Source: Streptomyces sp. CG1
GTDB lineage: Bacteria > Actinomycetota > Actinomycetes > Streptomycetales > Streptomycetaceae
Length of the DNA: 64,000 nucleotides
Assembly: GCF_041080625.1 (NCBI RefSeq)
Contig: NZ_CP163518.1
Coordinates: forward strand, 6,069,501 to 6,133,500
Direction: 5' to 3'
The notes beneath the pieces are model-generated. The model made no database searches and was not told the origin of the DNA. It saw only the letters and a program-made list of their open reading frames with translations. This document shows positions 1 to 9,981 of the stretch, one piece after another (the first letter of the stretch is position 1; every line of letters starts with the position of its first letter). The position numbers were made by a program, and so were the translations under genes.

Positions 1-2198
1 TCCACGTCTGCCGGAAGCAGGTCGAAGCGGTCCGACAACAATGCGGCCGGAGCGAGCCTGTCCAGTAGACCGTCACCTGACCGCAGGCGTTCCGTGACCC
101 GGGAGGTGACGGTCTCGCTGGCGCGGGGGAGCCCGAGGTCGAGGTGCTGTGTGGTGGGCGGGGATCCACCCGTGCCGTTGGCCAGCAAGAACACATGTCG
201 GTAGGCCGTGGTGAGCAGCCCGGGGAGTCGGTCCTCGGCGCGTAGGACCCTGTCACGAAGGTCGGCCTGCTGTTCCTGATTGAACCGCTTCAGCCGGTGT
301 ACGTCGTCTCGCAGTTCGCGCATCGCCGCCAGGGTTCGTGCCAGTGCGCGGGCACGGCCGAGGGCGCCGGTGTCGGGAGCGACCAGGACCAGCGTGTTCT
401 TGTTGGTACGGCCGGACTGGTCGTATTCGCTCAGGATGCGGTGGGCTGCGTCCCTGACCGCGCCTGGGGCAGAAGGCTCTACCCGGTGCTCGGGATCGAG
501 CAGAGCGAGTGTCAGACGAGGTTCGTCGCGGACGTCCGCAGAGCTTAGGACGTCTGTCTGGGTGCGCCAGGGGGACTCGGCCGGAACCACACTCTTGGTG
601 GCCTTTTCCAGTAGCTCGGCGATCGCGTCCTCGGGTACGGCGCTCTCACGTTCGACGATGACCTTGTTCAGGTTGGGTTCGGTGGTGAAACGGTAGCGGC
701 CACCCTCGTAGCGCATGTACCAGGCGACATTCTTGACAGTGTCCCGGACATCTTCGAGAGCGCCGCGAGACAGCCCTGGTCGGCCCACACCGATGGTCAT
801 CTGGGCGTCGGATGCCCCCGGAACCTTGTCGGAGCCGAAGGAGTTGACGAAGGCTGTCGTGGCGAGCTTGGTCGCCAGCCTCAGCTTCTCGACCTCGCCG
901 CCACGGCGCTGGTCCTCGATGCGGGCTCGCGAGTCCTCGCGAATGATGTCGGCGTTCAGAGCCGCCAGGTAGGAACCACCGGTGATCTTCAATATCTCAG
1001 CCCGCACGCCGGGGTCGTGGAGAGGGATGTCCCCCGGGTGGATAAGGGGGGAGATGCGCCCTTCCGCATGGAGAGCCTTGATGCTGTGTGCGAGGGTGCG
1101 CAGTGCACCGCGTGTGCGCTGGAAGCCGGACAGCGAGCCCCAGCGATGGGTGAGCAGGTCGATGAGCTCGGGATGGAAGGGGTAAGCGGCCTCGATGCGA
1201 TCGCGGTAGACCGGATCACGGTATACAGCTGGCAGAGCATCGCCGAACTGCTCGGCGTAGTAGTCGCCGTAAGCGTCCGCGACGGTGCGGCGCTGGGCTG
1301 GAGTACCGGTGCTCTGGAACAGCCGGGTATGCAGGACAGGAAAGATGTCATCGCCTTCGACGGGCGTGATGACGTTCTCGGTCCGGCCGAATATCTTTGC
1401 CAAGCGCTCCAGCAGATCCTCGTGGTTGATACCCGTGAAATCTTCGAGGTGGGAAGCGGTGAGGGTCGCGACCAGACAGGCGCCGGGGGTGTTGGCGACC
1501 GCTGTGGTCAACTCCTTGATGAAGACGAGAGCGTTGGTGGTGAGAGCGCCTTGGTCGCCATCGGCGGTGATGGTCTTCGCCAGGTATTCGAGGGTCTCAT
1601 CCATCAGGATGAGGCAAGGCGTGTAGCGCTTGAGCAGGGCCACCAGATGAGCGGTGGAGGTCGCTTGGCGGGCCTCGTCCTCCGCGCGAACACCCTCGTA
1701 CGCTTTTTGCCCGCCAAGTTGAAAGGCGAGATGACCGAGCAGGGTACGTCCCGGGGAACGGTTCTCCTTGGTGCGATCCGGGGTCAGCGCGGAGCCGTCG
1801 AGGACTACGACGGTGGCTTGCGGAAGGCGGCCATCCTTGATGGAGGAGGAGAGCTGGCGGGCAAGTCGGGTGCGTGACAGTGCACGGGCGTTGCCAAAGA
1901 GATGGTAGGCGGACAGCAGGGTGTGGGTCTTTCCGCCACCGAATTCCGTCTGCATTCTGTGTACTGCTTTGGCGGCGGGATCGCCGGCCAGTCGATTCCC
2001 GATCTCTACAAGAGCAGTGCGCAGATTTGCTGTCAAATATGTCTTCTGTACAAAGAGTTGGGCATCGAGGTAATCCTGTGGACCCTCTCCTTTGCTGACC
2101 AAGCCCAGGTCTGCGGCGAACAGCGCCTCATCGAACGAGCCGTTGACGATGTCCAGGTGCGGAGGGGCTATCTCGTTCCAACTCTTGAGGCCGGCCAC
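1..2198 (-). CDS. DUF499-family ATPase (3' end outside window)
   Basis: Reading the complement from a GTG at 2198 gives an open frame that runs off the left edge (at least 732 residues). An AAAGGA ribosome-binding site lies about 11 bases upstream. The protein opens with a conserved-looking segment and has a P-loop (TEFGGGKTHTLL, about residue 85) followed by a Walker B-like LILMDE near residue 195, the pattern of DUF499 (COG1483) ATPases. It starts 45 bp after the stop of the DUF1156 methyltransferase and is third in a helicase, methyltransferase, ATPase order. DUF499 and DUF1156 proteins are known to be neighbours in defence islands. Its role is inferred to be a motor or sensor in anti-phage defence. 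The IS insertion upstream may be polar on it. Confidence 0.85.
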   Translation of the reverse strand, partial: MAGLKSWNEIAPPHLDIVNGSFDEALFAADLGLVSKGEGPQDYLDAQLFVQKTYLTANLRTALVEIGNRLAGDPAAKAVHRMQTEFGGGKTHTLLSAYHLFGNARALSRTRLARQLSSSIKDGRLPQATVVVLDGSALTPDRTKENRSPGRTLLGHLAFQLGGQKAYEGVRAEDEARQATSTAHLVALLKRYTPCLILMDETLEYLAKTITADGDQGALTTNALVFIKELTTAVANTPGACLVATLTASHLEDFTGINHEDLLERLAKIFGRTENVITPVEGDDIFPVLHTRLFQSTGTPAQRRTVADAYGDYYAEQFGDALPAVYRDPVYRDRIEAAYPFHPELIDLLTHRWGSLSGFQRTRGALRTLAHSIKALHAEGRISPLIHPGDIPLHDPGVRAEILKITGGSYLAALNADIIREDSRARIEDQRRGGEVEKLRLATKLATTAFVNSFGSDKVPGASDAQMTIGVGRPGLSRGALEDVRDTVKNVAWYMRYEGGRYRFTTEPNLNKVIVERESAVPEDAIAELLEKATKSVVPAESPWRTQTDVLSSADVRDEPRLTLALLDPEHRVEPSAPGAVRDAAHRILSEYDQSGRTNKNTLVLVAPDTGALGRARALARTLAAMRELRDDVHRLKRFNQEQQADLRDRVLRAEDRLPGLLTTAYRHVFLLANGTGGSPPTTQHLDLGLPRASETVTSRVTERLRSGDGLLDRLAPAALLSDRFDLLPADV

Positions 2199-2243
2199 GG
2201 GACGGACGTTCCTTTCGCTATGTGGGTGGTGCTGGAGGCGGTA

Positions 2244-4295
2244 TCAGGGCTGCGTGCCGAACAGAGTGAGCTCCTCGAAGTCCGGGGAGTACTTGGCAGC
2301 CCGTTCCGCCAGGTCGTCGCGGTTGCCGCCGAGACCGAGCAGGAGCGTGCGTTCCCGAGAGCCTTCGGGCAGGAGCTGGGTGACGGCGGTGACCAGCGCC
2401 CAGAAAGCAGGTTCGGTTCCCGCACCACTGGCGCCGAGCAGCGCGTCAAGTTCCTGGCGGCGGCCTTCGTCGTAGAGCAGGCAGGCGGAGTGCATCACGT
2501 CCACCCAGGAGGGACGCTGGCCGAGCGTGATGCCACGGCGCTCGTGTGGTCCGAGCAGCTTGTAGTCGGAGCCGGACTTGCGTATCAGTCCTCCCCGTAC
2601 GGTCAGGGCGTCCAGATGGAGATCGAACGCGCGGCACAGCATGTATGCCTCGTCTGCGGGAATCGCCAGACCGTCGTATGCCCAGCGCCAAGTGAGATAG
2701 AAGAGCGCACGACTGTCCAGGCGCTCCAGGGATTCGCCTCCAGTGAGCGACCTGGTGGCGTGTCGGGCCACAGCTTGACGAGCCAGCACCATCAGCTCGT
2801 CAACCCCCACCTCGTCTCCCGACAGGCGCAGGACACGGGAGTAGCGGGCGAAGACCTCGAAAGCAGGGCCGATGGCCGAGACGAAGTAGTCGGCGCCGGA
2901 CAGTTTCATGTCATCGAAGACAGCGAGGCGTTCGGCGATGCGGGCGTCCAGGTCGCGGACCACGTCGTCGTAGAAGCCGTCGATAGAATTGCCCACCTTA
3001 CGGCAGACCAGTACCACTGAGGAGGCCAGCACCGAACCGACGTTGTCGGTGGTGCGCCCTGTCCTTTCGGACTGCATTGGCCATGAGGTCGTGACCTTCA
3101 GGCCGGCCCGACGCAGAGCACGCAGCAGGTGTTCCCAGGCAGCGTTGTCGGTGTGGGCGAAGACCAACGAAACGATGCCGTCATCGGCGACGACTCGGGC
3201 CACCTCGTCCAGGGCACGTTGCAGACGGGCCTCGAATTCGTCGCGGGATATGTACTCGGCGGAGTCGCGCTGGGCACGGTTCTGGATTACCTCGGCCCGC
3301 TTGGGAGTCAGTGCGGTGGCGAAGAGTTCGGGGTACAGGTGTCCGATGGACCTCTTGAGCCAGACGTAGAAGAAGTCCGAGAGGTCGCCGTACTGAAAGG
3401 CGTCGTAGTAGGGCGGGTCGATGATGACTGCGTCGAACTCACCGTCGGCAAAGGGAAGGTGTTGAGCGTTGGCGCGCTGGACTTGAGAGGGATTGCCTTC
3501 GGTGGCGGCGGCGCAGTGGCGCAGGGATTGGGTGATCCAGTTGAGGGCGCTTGACCAGCCGCTTGGGCCGTCGCTGAACGGGTCGATCTCGGTGAAGTCC
3601 CAGGCCATGCGGATGGATTGCTGGGGGAAGGTGCTGCGCGGCGCTTCCACAGTGGGCCGCCAGGTGACGAAGGACGAGTTGTAATCCACCACGCGGTCGA
3701 CCGCGAGCCCCAGGTAGGTCGCCAGAGCCTGGGCCCGTTCCGGCTCCGTGCCGCTCTCCAGCATCGCCACGTGGGCGGACCGTACAGCCTGGGTCAGCAC
3801 GCCGAGGACCAACCGCTGGCGGGGGGTGAACATGCCCGCCCAGGTGTCGATGCCGTAGGTCAAGGAGCGGAGCGTACGGAACTGTGAGCGCGTCACAAGC
3901 TCGTCAGGGATGGGGCTTGTCCCATCCGGATAGCCGTCCAGACTCTCTGCCAAGATTTCGGCCTGCTCAACCGCGGCATGGTCGGCAGCCGTGGGCTCAC
4001 GGTAAGTGCGTATCCCGTCGGGATCGATGTCGAGGACCGCATAGAGGTAGTGACCAAAGCCGTGCTCACGTGCGTAGCTACGTAGTTCCCGGTCCGGACG
4101 GGCGGTTCCGCAAACCGGGCAAGTAACGGTCACCTGGGAGCCGCGACTGATCTTGGTACCGAGTTTCCAGTCGCTGCCGTCGGCAGGCGGGCCTTCTGCG
4201 AGGCGCAGTTCGATCCGGTCCCGTCGTATGTCGTAGTCGAGACGAATCCGGTGCCGGGTGGAATCGGCGAGTTTGCGCGAGGAGATCAGTGGAAT
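2244..4295 (-). pseudogene. DUF1156 adenine DNA methyltransferase, 3' part of IS-split gene
   Basis: This is the C-terminal 683 codons of a DUF1156 (COG1743-type) adenine-specific methyltransferase. The frame is open from the IS110 junction at 4295; the first usable internal start would be the GTG at 4133. It contains the second half of a zinc ribbon (CPVCG) and the catalytic DPPYYD motif followed by a typical SDFFYVWLKR stretch, then a long C-terminal region. Joining codon 4293-4295 to 5728-5730 restores a single frame of about 894 aa with the 5' part at 5728-6360. As it stands the motif I half and the DPPY half are on separate fragments, so the enzyme should be inactive unless the element excises precisely. 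Confidence 0.9.
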
Positions 4296-4344
4296 CCCTA
4301 CCTTGTTGATCGGGATGAGCGAGCCATTCGTAGGGTTGGCTCAC

Positions 4345-4486
4345 CCAGGGGTGTCGGGTGTGGCTTTCAGTGGTCTGCCGTCCGTGGCTTCCTACGATTC
4401 GCCGCCCGACACCCCCCGACGACTCGGCTGCTGATTAGGAATTGCGATCCGATCGCTGAGTAGGGACTCGCCAGCGAGGTCGTCTG
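4345..4486 (+). ncRNA. Predicted IS110 bridge RNA (target- and donor-binding loops)
   Basis: Two adjacent stem-loops lie in the left end, upstream of the transposase, where IS110-group bridge RNAs are encoded. Stem 1 pairs 4348-4358 with 4405-4415 (11 bp). Its 5' loop strand has TCAGTGG (4367-4373), identical to the left target flank. Its 3' loop strand has ACGATTC (4394-4400), the reverse complement of GAATCGT across the core and right flank. Stem 2 pairs 4418-4430 with 4472-4484 (two bulges). Its 5' loop strand GATTAGGAAT (4433-4442) equals the element's right end plus core. GTAGGGA (4460-4466) is the reverse complement of the left end TCCCTAC. An inner hairpin (4444-4456) separates the donor guides. 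All four guide matches follow the published bridge RNA logic. Transcript ends are estimates. Confidence 0.85.
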
Positions 4487-4520
4487 TGGTGCAGGTAAGC
4501 AAGCGACCCGTGGAGAGCGC

Positions 4521-5711
4521 GTGACAGCGATCTGGGCCGGCATCGATGCCGGCAGGACCCATCACCACTGCGTGGTGATCGACGACACCGGCAAGCGGCT
4601 GCTGTCGCGGCGAGTGGCCAACGACGAGACGGAGTTGCTGAAGCTCCTGGCCGACGTCCTCGCCCTGGGCGATGAGGTCACCTGGGGCATCGACCTGGCC
4701 GATGGCGGCGCCGCCCTGCTGATCGATCTGCTGCTCAACCACGGACAGCACACGCTCTACATCCCCGGCCGAGCCGTCAGCCGCGCCTCCGAGGGCTACC
4801 GGGGTGAAGGCAAGACCGACGCCAAGGACGCCGCGATCATCGCCGACCAGACCCGGCTCCGCCGGGACCTGCAACCCTTGCTTCCCGGTGACGAACTGGT
4901 CGCCGAGATCAAGGTCCACACCGGCCATCGCCGCGACCTCGCCGACGACCGCACCCGCGTGATCAACCGGCTCCACAATCACCTCACCAGCATCTTTCCC
5001 GCTCTGGACCGGGCTCTGGACCTCACGAATACCGGCCCGCTGATCCTGCTGACCGGCTACCAGACCCCAGCCGCCATCCGCAGGACCGGGGCCCGGAGGC
5101 TGGAGACCTGGCTGCGTAACCGGAAAGTCCGCGGTGCTGCCGAGCTTGCCGAGAAAGCCCTGGCGGCCGCCGAGAGCCAGCACACCAGCGCGACCGGGGA
5201 GAAGCCGACGGCCCAGCTCGTGCACACGCTCGCCAAGGAGGTGATGCGCCTCAACGAGCAGATCGCCGAAACCGACAAGCTCATCGAGGCGCGGTTTCGC
5301 GAGCACAAGCACGCCGAGGTGATCGCGAGCATGCCCGGCATCGGGCCCCTGCTCGGCGCCGAGTTCCTCGCCGCCACCGGCGGCGACATGACGGCTTTCG
5401 AGAGCCCGGACCGCCTCGCCGGGTTCGCCGGCGTCGCCCCAGCTCCGCGCGACTCGGGCAAGATCAGCGGAAATCTGCACCGGCCCAGACGTTACAGTCG
5501 TCGACTCCAGCGCGTCTTCTACACCTCCGCGCTGATCAGCATCCGCTGCTGTGACGAGTCCCGCCGCTTCTACGACCGCAAACGCGCCGAAGGCAAGCGG
5601 CACACCCAGGCCGTCCTCGCCCTTGCCCGCCGCCGGGTCAACGTCCTGTGGGCCCTGTTGCGCGACGGGCGGTGCTACGAACCCATACCCCCCGTCACGA
5701 ACGCTGCTTGA
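4521..5711 (+). CDS. IS110-family transposase (DEDD, RuvC-like)
   Basis: This is a 396-aa protein with a GTG start and a GGAGAG ribosome-binding site. The N-terminal RuvC-like domain begins with GIDAG (first catalytic Asp near residue 8) and contains GKTDAKDA. A coiled linker follows, then the C-terminal Transposase_20 domain with the helix-hairpin-helix-like MPGIGPLLGAE. The APRDSG stretch (about residues 311-316) would carry the catalytic serine of this family. Length and domain order are typical of complete IS110 transposases, and no frameshift is seen, so the element is probably active. It recombines a circular form into short target cores using the adjacent bridge RNA. Confidence 0.95.
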   Translation: MTAIWAGIDAGRTHHHCVVIDDTGKRLLSRRVANDETELLKLLADVLALGDEVTWGIDLADGGAALLIDLLLNHGQHTLYIPGRAVSRASEGYRGEGKTDAKDAAIIADQTRLRRDLQPLLPGDELVAEIKVHTGHRRDLADDRTRVINRLHNHLTSIFPALDRALDLTNTGPLILLTGYQTPAAIRRTGARRLETWLRNRKVRGAAELAEKALAAAESQHTSATGEKPTAQLVHTLAKEVMRLNEQIAETDKLIEARFREHKHAEVIASMPGIGPLLGAEFLAATGGDMTAFESPDRLAGFAGVAPAPRDSGKISGNLHRPRRYSRRLQRVFYTSALISIRCCDESRRFYDRKRAEGKRHTQAVLALARRRVNVLWALLRDGRCYEPIPPVTNAA

Positions 5712-5727
5712 CAAAGAGATTAGGAAT

Positions 5728-6360
5728 CGTCCGGCCACAGTGCGGGTCTGCACACGGCAGGGTGCGGGCCCAAAAGTACACGGCGGCCCTGGTGCCGTTC
5801 TCCCCGCGGGGAAGGGCCTCGGCAAGCCGGGCGTCCGCCGTCTCACGCACCCACTGGCCCCATTGGGCCAACTCGTCGATGAAAGGCCGTCCGCCGTCCT
5901 CGCCGACACCGCCGAAGCGAGCGGGGTACTCCAGGACACAACGCTGGATGAGATGGGCGACGGGGTTGATGTCGACAGCGGTGGTGTCGCACCCGAGGCG
6001 CGCGGCTTCCAGAGGGATCGCGCCCCCTCCTGCGAAGCAGTCAAGGACCTTGGGGCGACGCTCGGACCAAGCGACGGCGAGGGCGGTGCGCAGCGGCGCC
6101 AGATAGGCGGGCCGGGAAGAAGCCTCGAAAGGGGCGGCCTGGCTGATGTCGGTGAGCAGCCTTTCACGGGCGTGCGGGCTGTCGGTTCCCGGGTCGGGGA
6201 CCAAGCTGGCGAGCACCACGCTTCGGGCCATGGCGAGGGGCCTGCGAGCCCACCACAGGTGCATGGTGGAGATGTGGCCGTGTCGCAGATGCTTCTCCCG
6301 CGCGGAAGCGGCATTGACGGGGGCCAGCGGAAGCTTCTCCTCGATGAGCGCACGTCTCAC
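5728..6360 (-). pseudogene. DUF1156 adenine DNA methyltransferase, 5' part of IS-split gene
   Basis: This part covers the first 211 codons, beginning with GTG at 6360. That start overlaps the helicase stop (GTGA), which implies translational coupling. The segment has the DUF1156 signature (NAASAREK, HGHISTMHLWWARRP), the SAM-binding motif I (LDCFAGGGAIP) and the first half of a Cys ribbon (CADPHCG). The frame continues 11 codons into the IS before stopping, giving a predicted 221-aa truncated product. The insertion falls within the zinc-ribbon region, between GRTIP and LISSRK. Confidence 0.92.
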
Positions 6361-9300
6361 TGTGTGTCTCCTCCTGCGGCCTGCGCTGCTTCGATGACGG
6401 GTCCGGGGGCGACGCTGTAGCGCACCTCATGCGTGGGCCGGAATTTCCCGGCAAGGGCGACGGCCGGGTCCTGGATGCGGTAGAGCCGAGGATGATCGGT
6501 GGCGCAGTCGAGCACCACGTAAAGCCAGTAGGCAGGACCGAACTTGCCGGCAGCGATGTACTCGGACCAGGTGAGCTCGACGGACCCCACCCCGGCGCGT
6601 CCCTTCACCTCGATATAGCGGGTGGTCTCGGCCCCTTGGGAGACGAGGTCGAAGCCCAGGTTGTCGGCTTCGACGGACCTGAGGTCTTCGGAGCCATGTG
6701 CGTATTCGTGGTCCATGCTGACTTGGACGGCTATCCGTTCGATCTCAGGATCGCTGAGTCCGCGCCCGTTCGCCGCATGCTCGGCCCAGACATCGACAGG
6801 ACTGGACGACGCGGGCGGAGGCAGGAGCAGTGCCTGCGCGAGAACGGTGACAGGGCCGCGGTCCACTTGCCGCGTGCGAGCCGTGTCCGCGATCCGCCTG
6901 TCACGGCGTTCGAGCACTGTGCGCCGAATGAGTTCCGTCTTGCGATGACGGCCCTCGGCGCCGGCTCTTCCTTCCTCCAACTCCTCGTCAAGATCGAGCA
7001 GTTCGGCGTCGTAGCGGGCCAGCAGGGTACGGAACGAGGTAGTCAGGAACTCCTCTTGAATGTCGGCCGTGCGTGCACGGCGCTCTCGGACCTCGCACAG
7101 TCGGGCCTCGTAGACATTGGCTCGTGCCCACGTGATGAGCTGGGATTCCGGACGGGCGGGCGCCAACCCTTCTCCAGTCGGCTGTGCGGGTCGCCCAGGC
7201 AGCAGGTCGTACAGTGCGCCGCTCGTGGGGAGGAACTCGCCGGCGGCCTCGATGACGGAAGCCATGCTGCGGTGGACTGTCGAGCGATGTCCGTCGGTGA
7301 CTTCGCCTTCCAGGATGTGTAGCAGTGCGGGAGCGCTGAGTCCGGGATCATGAAAGACGGCGCCGCGCTGCAGTGAGCTCGCTGTCTGCTCGATGACCAG
7401 GTCCAGGATCGCCTCGAACAAAGGGTGTCCGGGTCCGCAGAGTTCCGCTCGGGGCGCCCCTGACTCCGCGTCCTGCGCCAGCCGTTGCACGGCGACACTC
7501 TTGTCGAAGGTGACTCGCTCGTAGGTGGGTTGCAGCTGGCGGAGCGTACCCAGATCACGGTCGCGGGCGATCAGGATGTCTGGGGTCCGGGTGACCCTGA
7601 TACTCGCGTGGTCCAGCCGCTCGCGCGCCTGGCCGTGCAGATGGTCGACGGCGTCGAGGAAGAAGCGTTTGAGGTGTTCCGGAGGCAGCCGACGTTCCTC
7701 CGCCCGGGTCGTCTCCTGGCGCTGTATCCGCCAGTCTATGTGGCCCGTGACCAGAGCCTTCTCCGAGAGTTCGCGCATGCGCGCGATGAGCTGCTCGTCG
7801 AACTGACCGTCCTCTGCGCCGAATTGGGCTGCTGCGTCCTCAGATGTCCGCTCACCTGATACGACGGCTTCGAGTAGTTCGGGGAGACGGTAGCCGGACA
7901 GTATTTCGCCGATGACGTCGAAGACCTGGTCCCCCAGAGCTTCGTTCTGGCGCATGGTCTCGATCTTTCCGAGCACCGTGGCCAGTACGTGCCCCTCCTT
8001 GGTGTTGGCCGCGACGAGATTGAAAATATGAACGTTCTCGGTCTGACCGATGCGGTGCACTCGTCCCATACGCTGTTCAAGGCGGTTGGGGTTCCATGGG
8101 ATGTCGTAGTTGACCATGAGGTGGCAGAACTGGAGGTTGATCCCTTCGCCCGCTGCCTCGGTGGCGATCATGATCTGCGCATGTTCCCGGAAGTCACGCT
8201 CGGCCTGTACCCGTTCCGCGGGACGCAGGCCACCGTGGATGACAGCCACGTCGAAGTGCGGCGACAGCTCGCGGACCAGGAAGTCCAGGGTGTCCTTGTG
8301 CTCGGTGAAAACCAGGAGCTTCTTCGAGGCGTCGTCGCCGACCCCGTACTGATCCAGGATCTTCCATAACTCCTGCAGCTTGATCTCCCCGCCCAGAAGC
8401 GCCGTCTCCTCGGCTTGCGCCAGCAGCGGGCGGAGAAGACCGAGTTCGGCCTCGATCTCCTCCGGGTCTCTGAAGAGGGAGAGCTGATCGAGAGCCTGTT
8501 CCTCGAGCGCCCAGCGCTCGTCCTCGGGACGGTCACCGTTGGTGTTCTTGTCCAGCAGGGGCGAGCCGACGTCCGTGGCTGTCGCTGTCGGCTGCTCCAG
8601 TTCCCGCTCCAGGCGCTCCACACGCCGTTGCAAGGTCCGGCAGATGGCCCGTACGGAAGAAGCCAGCCGACGCTGCATGGTCGTCAGGGCGAAGCCGGAC
8701 ACAGACGCACGGCCGCCGTCGGTGCGCTCGCGACGGATCTCGGCGAGACCCTGGGTGATGAACTGCGACACCCGGTTGTACAGGTCGAGCTCGGCACCAT
8801 CGAGGGTGTATGCGACCGTGTGCGCGACGCGTGGCCGGAAGAGGGGACGGCCGCGCAGGTCCACCATCTGTTCCTTGGTGGTCCTGGAGTAGTGGTGCGG
8901 CATGATCTCTACGCGGTCGGGGCACCGGTCGCCGTATGCGTCGCGATCCAGCAGCCGCATCAGCCCCCACAGGGACTCCTCGCGGCCCGAGTGCGGAGTG
9001 GCCGTGAGGAGCAGCAGTCGTTCAGCGTGACGTGCCACGCGCTCGGCGGCCTTGTACCGGCCGGTGCGGTTGTCGATCGCCCCGCGCTTATTGACCTTCA
9101 GGGTGTAGCCGTGGGCTTCGTCGAGGACCGCCAGGTCCCAAGGGCGTTGTGCGGCGGCGAAGGACGCGAGGACTGCCTCTGTCTTCAGCAGATCGCGGGA
9201 GACGATGAAAACGCCGTCGGACTCCCAGGGGTTGGCCATGGGGTCCGCGTCCAAGGTGTCCCTGGTGATGCGGCGGGCCGCGATCCGGAAGCGCTCGTCG

Positions 9301-9809
9301 AGTTCGCGCTGCCACTGGAAGCCGAGGTTGGCGGGGGCGACGATCAGCACCCGGTCGGCCGCACTGCGGAGTTGGAGCTCCTTAATGTAGAGCCCGGTCA
9401 TGATGGTCTTGCCGGCCCCAGGGTCATCAGCGAGCAGGAAGCGCAGCCTGGGCTCTTCCAGGAACCTGCCGTACACGGCTTCGAGTTGGTGCGGCAGCGG
9501 CTCGATACTGGAGACGGAAAGAGCCCCCATGTCGTTCTGGAAGCGTGTGCGGATCCTGCGGGCTTCCACGCCAAGCCGGAAGACTCGCGCATCCGAATCG
9601 TACGGGCGCTCTCCGCCGGCGTCGACCACCTCGATGCCCGGGAGCTCGTCCTCGGGCAGACTGACACTCCGGTAGTCCCCCGCGTCGCCTTTGACGAGAA
9701 ACTCCCAGTAGGCACCTGGTTGGACCTGGATCACGGTGACAGGCTCGGTGTGTCCCGGCAGTCGTAACCGTGCGCCCGCGATCAGCTTCTGCGGATCGAA
9801 AAGTGACAT
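6357..9809 (-). CDS. SNF2-type helicase with C-terminal DUF3883 domain
   Basis: This is a 1150-aa superfamily 2 helicase. The ATG at 9809 has GGGAGG 7 bases upstream. The P-loop is DDPGAGKTIM (about residue 130), the DEAH-type motif is LAVLDEAH, and motif III is LLTATPHSG. The second RecA lobe contains VIHGGL, ATEAAGEGINLQ and QRMGRVHRIGQ. The last about 120 residues form a DUF3883-like domain (DNLGFDLVSQG, RYIEVKGR), a presumed nuclease-related fold. It heads the operon with the DUF1156 methyltransferase and DUF499 ATPase. This layout is reminiscent of class 1 DISARM (DrmD plus DrmMI), but drmA, drmB and drmC are not in the window. It probably remodels or degrades foreign DNA that lacks the methyltransferase mark. 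Confidence 0.9.
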   Translation of the reverse strand: MSLFDPQKLIAGARLRLPGHTEPVTVIQVQPGAYWEFLVKGDAGDYRSVSLPEDELPGIEVVDAGGERPYDSDARVFRLGVEARRIRTRFQNDMGALSVSSIEPLPHQLEAVYGRFLEEPRLRFLLADDPGAGKTIMTGLYIKELQLRSAADRVLIVAPANLGFQWQRELDERFRIAARRITRDTLDADPMANPWESDGVFIVSRDLLKTEAVLASFAAAQRPWDLAVLDEAHGYTLKVNKRGAIDNRTGRYKAAERVARHAERLLLLTATPHSGREESLWGLMRLLDRDAYGDRCPDRVEIMPHHYSRTTKEQMVDLRGRPLFRPRVAHTVAYTLDGAELDLYNRVSQFITQGLAEIRRERTDGGRASVSGFALTTMQRRLASSVRAICRTLQRRVERLERELEQPTATATDVGSPLLDKNTNGDRPEDERWALEEQALDQLSLFRDPEEIEAELGLLRPLLAQAEETALLGGEIKLQELWKILDQYGVGDDASKKLLVFTEHKDTLDFLVRELSPHFDVAVIHGGLRPAERVQAERDFREHAQIMIATEAAGEGINLQFCHLMVNYDIPWNPNRLEQRMGRVHRIGQTENVHIFNLVAANTKEGHVLATVLGKIETMRQNEALGDQVFDVIGEILSGYRLPELLEAVVSGERTSEDAAAQFGAEDGQFDEQLIARMRELSEKALVTGHIDWRIQRQETTRAEERRLPPEHLKRFFLDAVDHLHGQARERLDHASIRVTRTPDILIARDRDLGTLRQLQPTYERVTFDKSVAVQRLAQDAESGAPRAELCGPGHPLFEAILDLVIEQTASSLQRGAVFHDPGLSAPALLHILEGEVTDGHRSTVHRSMASVIEAAGEFLPTSGALYDLLPGRPAQPTGEGLAPARPESQLITWARANVYEARLCEVRERRARTADIQEEFLTTSFRTLLARYDAELLDLDEELEEGRAGAEGRHRKTELIRRTVLERRDRRIADTARTRQVDRGPVTVLAQALLLPPPASSSPVDVWAEHAANGRGLSDPEIERIAVQVSMDHEYAHGSEDLRSVEADNLGFDLVSQGAETTRYIEVKGRAGVGSVELTWSEYIAAGKFGPAYWLYVVLDCATDHPRLYRIQDPAVALAGKFRPTHEVRYSVAPGPVIEAAQAAGGDTQ

Positions 9810-9981
9810 CTACGTACCTCCCCCGACAAGCCGCTGCGCCTGAGCTGCGCCTCGACGAATCGTAGATTCGGAGAGCCTACACACCTTCGACGGTGAGTCA
9901 CGATTCTGGGTCCGCCTCAACGGCCTCTATGCATCGAAGGGTTGAGGCTTCCGTTGCGCCTTTCGGGCGTAACCTTCGCAG
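9810..9981. promoter_or_regulatory. Divergent promoter region of the defence operon and AlbA_2 gene
   Basis: This 172-bp intergenic region separates the minus-strand helicase operon from the plus-strand AlbA_2 gene. An inverted repeat CGAATC-GTA-GATTCG lies at 9856-9870 and could be an operator. I could not assign convincing -35/-10 boxes by eye. The shared region would allow both transcription units to be controlled together. Confidence 0.45.

Larger units (their letters stand above)
4296..5727 (+). mobile_element. IS110-family insertion sequence inside the DUF1156 gene
   Basis: The element is 1,432 bp. The pentamer GGAAT occurs at the left target edge (4291-4295) and at the right end (5723-5727), so the exact cut lies within this shared core. 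Removing 4296-5727 rejoins the codons for ...GRTIP and LISSRK of the methyltransferase, which fixes both ends independently of any IS database. There are no terminal inverted repeats and only the short shared core, as expected for IS110 elements, which recombine at a short core with a DEDD transposase guided by an RNA. The left non-coding end (4296-4520) is 225 bp and carries the predicted bridge RNA; the right non-coding end is only 16 bp. Confidence 0.93.

Noticed and set aside
1..2098. Several plus-strand open frames at the left edge
   Set aside because: They are shadows of the minus-strand DUF499 gene, which has clear P-loop and Walker B motifs.
4392..6353. 653-aa minus-strand open frame across the IS and the DUF1156 gene
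   Set aside because: It is an antisense shadow of the transposase; the protein has no family features and crosses the proven IS boundary.
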